Below the pieces are notes generated by a model. That model was not told the DNA's origin. It searched no databases and saw only the letters and a program-made list of their open reading frames with translations. From UBA4615 sp044360485 (GTDB taxonomy: Bacteria; Pseudomonadota; Gammaproteobacteria; Burkholderiales; Burkholderiaceae_E): a stretch of 6,554 nt of DNA. Made by a program: the position numbers and the translations under genes. Location of the stretch: positions 1 through 6,554 of the forward strand of contig JBIKKG010000204.1 of NCBI GenBank assembly GCA_044360485.1, in the 5' to 3' direction. Positions 1 to 6,554 of the stretch are shown one piece after another. Each line of letters begins with the position of its first letter. Within the stretch, counting starts at the first letter, position 1.

Positions 1-3000
1 CGCCGCCGCTCGAGGATCGCCCGAAGCCAACAGCACCGCGGCCGCCTGCAGGGCTGCGGCCTGACCGCCCCGCGAACTTTCAGCCGACATACCCAGCACC
101 AGCCAGGACAGTTTGTCGGGTTCGGGCACATCGGGCTTGGACACCAATGTCAGCCGCGGAAAGCGCGCCGTGCCACTGATGGCCACACCAGCCTCCACCG
201 GCAGGAAGCGCCGATAGGCCACGATATCAATCGCCGGGTTGTCGACCGGGCCGCTGAAGACAAGCTTGCCGCGCTCGATCTCCAGGTTCTGTCCGAACCC
301 GGTGTACGAGCCCTGGGCGATGCTCACCGTGCCGTTCAGGCGCGGTGCATCAGGCAGCCGCCCCGACAGCGTGACCTGGCCCGCCAGCCGCGCATCGACA
401 CCCGCACCGAACACGCGAAAGCGATCGCCCAGATCGATGGCCAGATTGGCTTGCACGCGAAAGCCCCTGGTGACGACGGGCGCATCAGGCGCCTCGGCAT
501 CGGTGGGCGTGCCCGCCGCGATGCGCGCCGCGCGGGCAGCAGTATCTCGGCCGACCATACGGCGCGACGACTGCTCACGGCGTGCAGCCGCCTGGGTCGC
601 ATTGCGAACCACGACCACGTCGCTGGAGATTTCGGGGGTGTCGCCCGAGGAGATCTCGATCACGCCTTCATCCGCACGCAAAGCGCCTCGCAAGCCCAGG
701 AGACCGCCCGTGAGGGTGGCGCGCGATTCGCCCGACAACACCAGACGTTGGCCAGCGCCCAACGGAATCGGCATCTGCGAGAGCGTCACCACGGCTTCGC
801 TGCGATCGTCCGGACGCAGCGAGCCGGTCATGCGCACCGAGCCCTTGCCGCTGGCGAAACGCAGCATGCGCACATCGATCTGGTTATCGGTGACCTGCGC
901 ATCGAGCTCGCCATCGGTCAGACGCATCCCGAACTCCCGCTGCACCGCCACGAGTTGCTTGCCGGTCAGCGCGCCACTGATGCGCGGCTGCTGCAGCGTG
1001 CCGCTCAAGGCGAGCTGGGCCTGCAGGGCACCACTGAGCCGCCACGCTTCGCCGACCAGCGCCCGCGTGAAACCCAGCGACGGCACACTGACGTCGACGC
1101 GCCCGGCCAGCGGCACCAGGAGCGAGGGCACCCAGTCGCCCGGGGCGAACTGCAGCGGCACCTCGGCCTGTGCCGTGGCACTGCCCAGTGCGTCGCCACG
1201 TATCTGCAGCGTGGCTGCGGCCCGCGCACCGGCGAACTGGAGCCTGGCATCGAGCTGCTTCAGCCCGGCGCGCAAGAGCTCGACGCCGCCCTCGCTGGCC
1301 GGGGCTTCGATCAGCAAGTCTCCGGATTCACGAAAGGCGCTGACCGCGCCCTGCAGACTGGGCGTACCGGCGGCATCCAGCGTGGCCGACAGATCGAAGG
1401 TCGCGCCCAGTCGCAGTGCATCGGGCAACTGGGTGCGCACACCGCGCTCGGCCACATAGGCATCGACCCAGCGCACCGGCATGCGCGCCAGCTTGCCGCG
1501 CGCGACCATCCCCTTGGCATTCGTCCATTCGATCTGGTCCAGGTCCAGGCGCGCACCGCTCGGCCCATCGAGCTCGAACGCCCCCTGCGCCAGCCGCGCG
1601 CGCAAGGTGAGCAGGTCTGCCTCAAGCAGCGCCGGTGCCAGCATGCGCACCGTGGGAGTCGTTGCCTGAGTGGCCTCGAGGATCTGTCCACGCCAGCGGC
1701 CCGGTGCGCCCTGCTCGAACCCGCCTTGCACGCGCACGCGGGCATCCAGCGGACGGGCACGAGTCGTGGCCTGCATCAAGATGCCATGCCGCTCGGCATC
1801 TCCCTGAAAGTCGATCGTCAACGCATCCAGACTGTGCGCATCGAATCGCAGTCCGTCGGCCTTGAGCTTGAGGGTCATCGGCTCGCTGCTGGCAACAGCG
1901 GCCAGCGGTGTCGGGCCGGTTGACGGCGCGATCAACCCGGCGCGTACCAGTGCCTGTCGTGCGGCTTCGATCGAGCCGATCTCGGCGGTGAGCTCGGCTG
2001 CCCGCACCCGCAGGTGATCGCCGCTGCGCAGATCGCGCGCGCTCAGGCGTCCCGAGACCGCAGGCGAGGTGAGCGCGCCCGAGAGCGCAAGTTGTCCGGA
2101 GAGTTGCCCGGAGAGTTGCCCGGAGAGTTGCCCGGAGAGTTGCCCGGAGAGTTGCCCGGAGAGTTGCCCGGGCAGGTACGCATCCAGGTCCTGCAGCCGG
2201 GTGGTGTCGAGTGTCACCGTCAGGCGATCCGTGGGCTGCCCCAGATCGCCGCGGGCGCGCACGCGCGTGACGCCCCACTGCAGGTCAGTCTCCAGTCTGG
2301 AGATCCGATCGCCCGGGCCATAGTGCCCAGTGAGTTTGCCTGCCAGGGCTTGACCCTGCCAGCGACTGTCCGTGAGGGCCACACGCGCCTGAAGATCGGG
2401 GGTAGGCAAGAGCGTGCCGCTGAGCTCCCAGGGGCCATTGAGCAGGCCCGCCGGCAGGTCTGCGAAACGCGCGGGGTCCAGGCGGGACACCGTGCCCGTG
2501 AGGGCCAGCGCATAGGGTGCCGCCACCCCCGCGGTGCCACTGAACTCGGCGATGCCGTCTTGCGCCTGCAAGCGTGCGCTGGCGATCGTGAGCTGCTCGC
2601 CTTGCAAACGCGCCTGGGTCTGCAGGGCGATGGCGCGCTGCGGGTCGGCAAGGTCGGCATCGATGACCAGCGCGTCGCCCTGCGGCCTCACGCGCGCCGT
2701 GCCCTGCAGGGCCGTGCTGACCGCAGCCGAATGCAAGCGCTGCAGATCGAGGCGGTCGGTGGCCAGGCGCAGATCAAAGCCGCGCGCGGCTGCACCGGGT
2801 GCAAGCGGCAAGGTCAGTTCACCGGTCACACGGCCCGCAGCACCGTCCAGTGCCATGTTGCGTACCCGCAGCGTGTCGCCATTCAAAACGAGCGCGCCTG
2901 TCGCGCGGCGCACCGGCAGTCGGGTGGCCTCCAACGTGCCCTCCAACGCGTTTTCCAGCACGATCTGCCCCACAAGCGGCGGCAGTCCCAGCGAGGCCGA

Positions 3001-3915
3001 GGCGGCACCGGTCGCCAATTGGGTGCGCAGCGTCCCGGACAGCCGGGTCGGCGGCAGAGCCGGGACAAAGCGCGAGAGGTCGAGCGTGGTGACGTCCAGA
3101 TCGGCCACTGAGAACAGATGGGGCGCAAACGGGGTGAACACCGTGCGCGAGGACAGACCCGCATCGCGCAGCCGCGTGCGGGCACGCACCTCGATGGCCT
3201 CGAGCTGCCCGCTGAGCGTCGCATCGACCGGTACCTGCTCGTTGAGCAAGCGGGTCTCGAGCAAGGCCTGGCCAGTGAGCGCAAACGGCGGCTGATCCTG
3301 CAGCCTGACACTGCCGCGCAGGGCTAGCGGACTGCCTTCCAGATCGGTGTGCAAGGAGAGGGTGTCGATGCTCCAGGCCGCACGATCGTAGCGCAGCGAA
3401 GCCTTCAGATCGCGCAGCGTCGTGGCATCGGACCGGCCTTCCGTGCGCAGCACGAGTGCGTCGATCTGGGCATCCGTGATGTCGATGCGCACCGGCACGG
3501 CGAGCGTGGCAGGCGGCGCGGCGGCGGGCGCATCGGCTGCACTGATGATCTCTACGCGTGTGGCCTGAACGCTGTTCGCCACGATGCGTGCCTGCAGCAG
3601 GCTGCGCCATGACAGAGTGATACGTGGCTGCTCCACCACCACGGTGGTGCCTGCATCGCGCCAGGTCACCCGCTCAGCTTGCAGCGTGTCGAAGGGCGAT
3701 CCAGCCGGCGCCTCGATACGCAACTGCCCCTGGGTGGCCACCTCGGCCCGGGCGACCGCCCAGCGCAGCAAACTGCCGTTGGCTGCCGCCTGCGTGAGCA
3801 GCGCCGTCGCGACAGCCGCCACCGCGATCAGCGCCACTGCTGGCCACCAGGCAAAGCCCCTATGGCGCAGCGCACGCGGTGCGCGCGTGGCAGCCTCGCA
3901 CCCGGCGCGGGCCAT
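1..3915 (-). CDS. tamB: TamB, translocation and assembly module inner membrane component (3' end beyond the window)
   Basis: TamB is anchored in the inner membrane and spans the periplasm as a long hydrophobic-groove beta structure that docks on TamA; the family is linked to outer membrane protein assembly and phospholipid transport. I translated the minus strand from the ATG at 3915 and found 1305 codons without a stop up to the window edge. Residues 1-20 are basic and residues about 21-41 form one transmembrane segment (signal anchor). Then comes the family pattern of short beta strands with recurring G-x-L-x-G and 'LSGTLQQPRISGALTG' type motifs. An Ala/Arg-rich linker lies at about 1106-1145. 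The DUF490/TamB core follows: LAIDLGDRFRVFGAGVDARL (1158-1177), IERGKLVFSGPVDNPAIDI (1213-1231), and PDKLSWLVLG (1266-1275). Family lengths are roughly 1200-1400 residues, so probably only about 100 C-terminal residues are missing. An expanded SGQL repeat occupies residues 582-609. The start overlaps the tamA stop by one base. Confidence 0.94.
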   Translation of the reverse strand, partial: MARAGCEAATRAPRALRHRGFAWWPAVALIAVAAVATALLTQAAANGSLLRWAVARAEVATQGQLRIEAPAGSPFDTLQAERVTWRDAGTTVVVEQPRITLSWRSLLQARIVANSVQATRVEIISAADAPAAAPPATLAVPVRIDITDAQIDALVLRTEGRSDATTLRDLKASLRYDRAAWSIDTLSLHTDLEGSPLALRGSVRLQDQPPFALTGQALLETRLLNEQVPVDATLSGQLEAIEVRARTRLRDAGLSSRTVFTPFAPHLFSVADLDVTTLDLSRFVPALPPTRLSGTLRTQLATGAASASLGLPPLVGQIVLENALEGTLEATRLPVRRATGALVLNGDTLRVRNMALDGAAGRVTGELTLPLAPGAAARGFDLRLATDRLDLQRLHSAAVSTALQGTARVRPQGDALVIDADLADPQRAIALQTQARLQGEQLTIASARLQAQDGIAEFSGTAGVAAPYALALTGTVSRLDPARFADLPAGLLNGPWELSGTLLPTPDLQARVALTDSRWQGQALAGKLTGHYGPGDRISRLETDLQWGVTRVRARGDLGQPTDRLTVTLDTTRLQDLDAYLPGQLSGQLSGQLSGQLSGQLSGQLSGQLALSGALTSPAVSGRLSARDLRSGDHLRVRAAELTAEIGSIEAARQALVRAGLIAPSTGPTPLAAVASSEPMTLKLKADGLRFDAHSLDALTIDFQGDAERHGILMQATTRARPLDARVRVQGGFEQGAPGRWRGQILEATQATTPTVRMLAPALLEADLLTLRARLAQGAFELDGPSGARLDLDQIEWTNAKGMVARGKLARMPVRWVDAYVAERGVRTQLPDALRLGATFDLSATLDAAGTPSLQGAVSAFRESGDLLIEAPASEGGVELLRAGLKQLDARLQFAGARAAATLQIRGDALGSATAQAEVPLQFAPGDWVPSLLVPLAGRVDVSVPSLGFTRALVGEAWRLSGALQAQLALSGTLQQPRISGALTGKQLVAVQREFGMRLTDGELDAQVTDNQIDVRMLRFASGKGSVRMTGSLRPDDRSEAVVTLSQMPIPLGAGQRLVLSGESRATLTGGLLGLRGALRADEGVIEISSGDTPEISSDVVVVRNATQAAARREQSSRRMVGRDTAARAARIAAGTPTDAEAPDAPVVTRGFRVQANLAIDLGDRFRVFGAGVDARLAGQVTLSGRLPDAPRLNGTVSIAQGSYTGFGQNLEIERGKLVFSGPVDNPAIDIVAYRRFLPVEAGVAISGTARFPRLTLVSKPDVPEPDKLSWLVLGMSAESSRGGQAAALQAAAVLLASGDPRAAA
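2089..2172 (-). repeat. 12-bp tandem repeat, seven units, in frame within tamB (SGQL array)
   Basis: Seven contiguous 12-base units read GAGTTGCCCGGA on the plus strand (TCCGGGCAACTC on the coding strand). Five units, 2101-2160, are identical. The unit at 2161-2172 differs in its last base (coding Pro instead of Ser) and the unit at 2089-2100 has two changes that are silent in the protein. In TamB this gives PGQL followed by six SGQL, residues 582-609. Because 12 is a multiple of 3, gain or loss of units keeps the frame. The flanking residues (LDAYLP before, ALSGALTSPAVSG after) are normal TamB strand sequence, so the array looks like an expansion of a native G-Q-L-x-G motif by slippage or unequal exchange. 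A single SGQL elsewhere in the protein (3202-3213) uses different codons (AGC, CAG), which supports duplication rather than codon preference as the cause of the identity. Confidence 0.97.
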
Positions 3916-5912
3916 CAGAACACCACTCCAATGGAGAAATACACGCGCCACTGACCCGGATCGAAGCCACGGGCGACGTCGATATTCAGCGGCCCCACCG
4001 GTGTGCGCCAGCGCACGCCCACGCCGGCACCGCGCGCCAGCTTGAAGGTATCGATGGAGTCCGAGGCGTTGCCGGCATCGATGAACCCCGCGATCGCCCA
4101 GTCGCGTTGAATCAGGTGCTGGTATTCGAGGCTGGCGACGGCGAGATAGCGTCCGGCGACGGTCGCCTCACCCAGCGGCACCCCCAAGCTCTGCGACACG
4201 TAGCCACGCACCGACTTGCTGCCCCCGGTACGAAACAGGTTGGCCGAAGGAATCCCTTCGCGCGCGTCGGCATACACCGCACCCAGTTCACCGCGCAGCA
4301 CGAGTCGACCGAACTCGCTGGCATCAGCGCGGCTCAGCGGATAGATGCCGTAGCCCAACACATAGCCCCGGACAAAGCTGCGCTCACTGCCCAGTGCATT
4401 GGCTGCACCCGAGATCTGGAAGGTCGTGATCGTGCCGCGGGTAGGCATCAGGGGCGAATCCAGGTTGCGCCGCGTCCAGCTCCAGCCCAGCACCAGAGCG
4501 CGGTTGTGATAGAACGCCTCGTTGTCGGACGAAAACACCACGTTCTGGCGCTCATATTGATATTGCAGCGACAAGCCAGTCTCGATCTTGCCTTCACGCT
4601 TGAGTCGCGCGGCAAAGAGTGAGCCGGCATCGACGATGTCGTTCTGGATGTTCCGATGCTCCAATCGCAGGCCGCCCTGCCAGCGGTAGCCTTGCAGGTC
4701 CTGCGGCGTCTCCCACGTCGAGAACCCGAACTGTCGACGCTGATCGAGTTCGATTCCATTGAAGGTCTGGATCCCGCGGCCCGCCACATTGCGGTTCTCC
4801 CAGCCGGCGAGCAGACTCGGACCATAGTCGGCGTCATAGCCTGCGCCCAGGGTCCAGCGTTTGGACGGCCGCTCGATGACCTCCACCCTCACCGGCACTT
4901 CCTGCAGATCGGCGGCATCGCTCAGCGCGCGCACATCGGGGCGCACATTGACGGTGGTGAACCAGCCGGCGCCATTGAGTCGCGTCTGCAGATCAGCGAT
5001 CTGGCGCATATCGTAAGGGTCGCCGGTCCGGAAAGACTTGAGCCCTTCGATGACCTCAGGCGGATAACGGTTCAGGCCATCGATGACCAGCGGACCAAAT
5101 TGCACGGCTGCACCGGAATCCACCACCAGTTCCAGCGAGGCGCGCGCCAGCTCCTGATTGACCTCGGCTTCACTCTCAAGCAGGCGGGCACGCAGAAAGC
5201 CTCGGTCGCGCAAAGCGTCGAGCAAGGCACGCTTGGCTTGTTCCCAGTCCTGCGAGCGAAAGGGCTCTCCGACGGGCAGCCGCCAGCTTCGCTCAATTGA
5301 CTGGCGCAAGGCCTCGCGTTGCGGCGAGGCGATCTCACCCTCAAGCTCCAACTGCACACGGTCCACCACGGTGCGCGGACCGGTGAGCACCTGAACGAGC
5401 GCGCCATCGTCCAGAGCCGAGACGCTCACCTGGGGCGAAAAATAGCCTTCCGCCGCCAGCAGGTCGCGCACTTCGCGTTCGGCGCGCGCAATGAAAAGCG
5501 GCAGCTGCGACGGGTCGTAGTCGGCGCGCTGGCGCCAGCGGCCCAGCAAGGTGTGCTGGCGGATGAGGCGCGCGATGGGGTCGGGCGCCTCGATGCGCAG
5601 GGCATACCGTGGGGACACCTTGCCGCCGTCCCGCCCATCGGTGACATCCGGATCGCCGAAAAAGCGCCCGATGACCGGCAGGCGCGCCAGCGGATGCGGT
5701 TTGGATGCAGGCTGCGCCGGTGTGATCGAATCCACCGCGTCCGACGCGGGTGCTGCGTCGGTCACTGCGATCGGTTCAGCCGCGCGGTTGGCTTCGACAG
5801 GAGGCGATGCTGTCTCGGCCTGAACGGGCGCAGCAGCCAACCCTGCGATGAGGCACACCTGCGCCAGTACGCGAGGCCAACCGCCGCCTGACCGCCCTGT
5901 GCCTGGATCCAC
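3915..5912 (-). CDS. tamA: TamA, outer membrane Omp85-family translocation and assembly module protein
   Basis: TamA is the outer membrane beta-barrel partner of TamB. With the GTG start at 5912 it has 665 residues. Residues 1-32 form a signal peptide (hydrophobic VLAQVCLIAGLAAAP, cleavage likely after VQA), followed by an Ala/Pro-rich linker of about 70 residues. Three POTRA-like domains come next: about 103-178 (from YALRIEAPDP), 180-270 (from TVVDRVQLELEG), and 272-348 (from FGPLVIDGLNRYP). The barrel runs from about 352 (RWTLGAGYDADYGPSL) to a C-terminal Phe (YFSIGVVF), the usual outer membrane insertion signal. The loop-6 Omp85 motif is present as GGSKSVRGY near 563-571. Three rather than five POTRA domains and the adjacent tamB separate it from BamA. 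The reading frame extends upstream to a TTG at 6008, but that would overlap purM by 41 bases and put a long non-hydrophobic stretch before the signal peptide, so I prefer GTG 5912, which has AGGT upstream. Confidence 0.95.
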   Translation of the reverse strand: MDPGTGRSGGGWPRVLAQVCLIAGLAAAPVQAETASPPVEANRAAEPIAVTDAAPASDAVDSITPAQPASKPHPLARLPVIGRFFGDPDVTDGRDGGKVSPRYALRIEAPDPIARLIRQHTLLGRWRQRADYDPSQLPLFIARAEREVRDLLAAEGYFSPQVSVSALDDGALVQVLTGPRTVVDRVQLELEGEIASPQREALRQSIERSWRLPVGEPFRSQDWEQAKRALLDALRDRGFLRARLLESEAEVNQELARASLELVVDSGAAVQFGPLVIDGLNRYPPEVIEGLKSFRTGDPYDMRQIADLQTRLNGAGWFTTVNVRPDVRALSDAADLQEVPVRVEVIERPSKRWTLGAGYDADYGPSLLAGWENRNVAGRGIQTFNGIELDQRRQFGFSTWETPQDLQGYRWQGGLRLEHRNIQNDIVDAGSLFAARLKREGKIETGLSLQYQYERQNVVFSSDNEAFYHNRALVLGWSWTRRNLDSPLMPTRGTITTFQISGAANALGSERSFVRGYVLGYGIYPLSRADASEFGRLVLRGELGAVYADAREGIPSANLFRTGGSKSVRGYVSQSLGVPLGEATVAGRYLAVASLEYQHLIQRDWAIAGFIDAGNASDSIDTFKLARGAGVGVRWRTPVGPLNIDVARGFDPGQWRVYFSIGVVF
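3926..3929 (-). promoter_or_regulatory. Ribosome binding site of tamB inside the tamA 3' end
   Basis: The coding strand carries GGAG ten bases before the tamB ATG, within the last codons of tamA. The spacing is a little long for a Shine-Dalgarno site, but it is the only purine-rich match near this start. Together with the TGATG overlap of tamA stop and tamB start, it suggests that ribosomes finishing tamA can reinitiate on tamB, which would couple the production of the two partners. Confidence 0.55.
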
Positions 5913-5967
5913 GCAGCACCTGGACTTCAAGGGCGCAGCGATGATCGAACGCGAGCGATCCCCGGGC
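5913..5967 (-). other. Short purM-tamA intergenic spacer
   Basis: These 55 bases separate the purM stop from the preferred tamA start. The only inverted repeat I see is GATCG (5943-5947) with CGATC (5956-5960) around an eight-base loop. The stem is only five pairs and no T-run follows on the coding strand, so it does not look like an intrinsic terminator. I see no clear sigma-70 type -35/-10 pair in this G+C-rich sequence. The simplest reading is that tamA and tamB can be transcribed from upstream of or within purM, though a promoter inside purM cannot be excluded by eye. Confidence 0.5.
5918..5921 (-). promoter_or_regulatory. Weak ribosome binding site supporting the GTG start of tamA
   Basis: The coding strand has AGGT (part of CCAGGTGCTGC) with about six bases between AGG and the GTG at 5912-5910. 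It is short, but it is the best-placed purine-rich element. The alternative in-frame starts, TTG at 5930 and TTG at 6008, have none that I can see. This site is the main nucleotide evidence for the chosen tamA start; the other evidence is the good signal peptide that begins there. Confidence 0.4.
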
Positions 5968-6554
5968 TCAGACCACGCGGGTCTGCGCGGCACCCGGGGC
6001 GCGCTCAACGATGGTGCCGATGAGACGCGGCGCCTCGCCCGCCCGGCTCAGATGATCCAGACAGCTCTGCGCATCGGCTTGCGCGACGATCAGCACCATC
6101 CCAATGCCGCAGTTGAAGACCCGATGCATCTCGTCATCGGCAATGCGTCCTTCGCGCTGCAGCCAGTCAAAGAGCGCCGGCCGCGTCCAGGCATCGCGAT
6201 GCAGCACGGCCTGGCAGGTATCAGGCAGCACACGCGGCACGTTTTCGAGCAGGCCGCCGCCGGTGATGTGTGCCATGCCCTTGACCTGCACATGACGCAG
6301 CAGTTCGAGTACCGGCTTCACGTACAGGCGGGTCGGCGCCATGACAGCATCGGCAAAGCTGCCGCTGGTGCCGAAGTCGGCCTGCATGGCTGCGGCATCG
6401 ATGCTGCCGTGGGCCCGCTCGATGACCTTGCGCACCAGCGAATAGCCGTTGGAATGCGCGCCGCTGGAGGGCAGTCCGATGACCGCATCACCCGGGGTGA
6501 TGCTGCGCCCGTCGATGATCGCGGACTTCTCGACTGCGCCCACGGCAAACCCGG
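5968..6554 (-). CDS. purM: Phosphoribosylformylglycinamidine cyclo-ligase (AIR synthase), C-terminal part
   Basis: PurM is the cytoplasmic enzyme that uses ATP to close formylglycinamidine ribonucleotide into aminoimidazole ribonucleotide in de novo purine synthesis. The window holds the last 194 complete codons and the TGA stop (5970-5968); the start lies beyond the right edge. The fragment begins GFAVGAVEKSAIIDG, the conserved mid-protein segment of the family. It then shows the conserved blocks GDAVIGLPSSGAHSNGYSLV, APTRLYVKPVLELL, MAHITGGGLLENVPRVLP and VFNCGIGMVLIV. These belong to the C-terminal AIR synthase domain that helps form the active site. Against a usual length of about 345-350 residues, roughly 155 N-terminal residues are missing because of the window edge, not because of a lesion. 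An internal GTG at 6543 is not the start, since the frame and the family match continue upstream of it. No frameshift or missing conserved block is visible. Confidence 0.97.
   Translation of the reverse strand, partial: GFAVGAVEKSAIIDGRSITPGDAVIGLPSSGAHSNGYSLVRKVIERAHGSIDAAAMQADFGTSGSFADAVMAPTRLYVKPVLELLRHVQVKGMAHITGGGLLENVPRVLPDTCQAVLHRDAWTRPALFDWLQREGRIADDEMHRVFNCGIGMVLIVAQADAQSCLDHLSRAGEAPRLIGTIVERAPGAAQTRVV

Noticed and set aside
451..1923. A 490-codon open frame on the plus strand, with others at 239-1459 and 2014-3111, antisense to tamB
   Set aside because: High G+C content leaves few stop codons in antisense frames. Their translations are low-complexity Arg/Ala/Gln-rich with no recognisable domain, while the minus strand carries a continuous frame with clear TamB motifs through the same DNA.
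2089..2172. Direct repeats considered as a CRISPR-like or regulatory iteron array
   Set aside because: The units are 12 bases, abut without spacers and lie in frame inside a coding region; a coding minisatellite explains them fully.
2819..3610. A 263-codon minus-strand frame, His/Arg/Ala-rich
   Set aside because: It is an out-of-frame shadow of tamB; the tamB frame is unbroken here and matches the family.
3915..5912. Possibility that the Omp85 protein is BamA or a two-partner secretion transporter
   Set aside because: BamA has five POTRA domains and is larger, and TpsB transporters have two POTRA domains; three POTRA-like units plus an overlapping downstream tamB identify TamA.
5943..5960. 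Inverted repeat between purM and tamA considered as a terminator
   Set aside because: The stem is only five base pairs with an eight-base loop, and no T-run follows on the coding strand.
1..6554. A previously undescribed multi-gene system
   Set aside because: All three genes are recognisable conserved families and account for nearly every base; no extra gene, RNA or mobile element is visible between them.

Overview
The window is a compact, G+C-rich stretch from a proteobacterium. The Ala/Arg/Leu-rich proteins, the GTG start and the way the TamA and TamB sequences read suggest a betaproteobacterium, probably Burkholderiales and possibly Alcaligenaceae. That placement is an inference from the feel of the sequence, not from a search. 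All real genes lie on the minus strand, so the biological order runs from the right edge to the left.

Right edge (5968-6554): the C-terminal part of purM, the aminoimidazole ribonucleotide synthase of purine biosynthesis. Its 5' end is outside the window. A 55-base gap (5913-5967) follows, with no convincing terminator. Next comes tamA (3915-5912), a complete Omp85-family outer membrane protein with signal peptide, three POTRA-like domains and a 16-strand-type barrel. Its stop codon overlaps by one base (TGATG) the start of tamB (3915 to the left edge). tamB is a very long inner-membrane-anchored periplasmic protein with the C-terminal DUF490/TamB domain, and it is open for 1305 codons before the window ends.

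TamA and TamB form the translocation and assembly module. TamB spans the periplasm from the inner membrane to the POTRA domains of TamA, and the pair supports outer membrane protein insertion and, with other AsmA-like proteins, phospholipid traffic to the outer membrane. purM is unrelated in function but sits upstream on the same strand, close enough to share a transcript.

The one real structural surprise is an 84-base array of seven 12-base units inside tamB (2089-2172). It encodes a run of the tetrapeptide Ser-Gly-Gln-Leu and looks like a recent in-frame expansion of a native TamB strand motif. I found no RNA gene, mobile element, CRISPR array or unknown multi-gene system. The rest is ordinary housekeeping and envelope-biogenesis sequence, and no gene-free stretch exceeds 55 bases.
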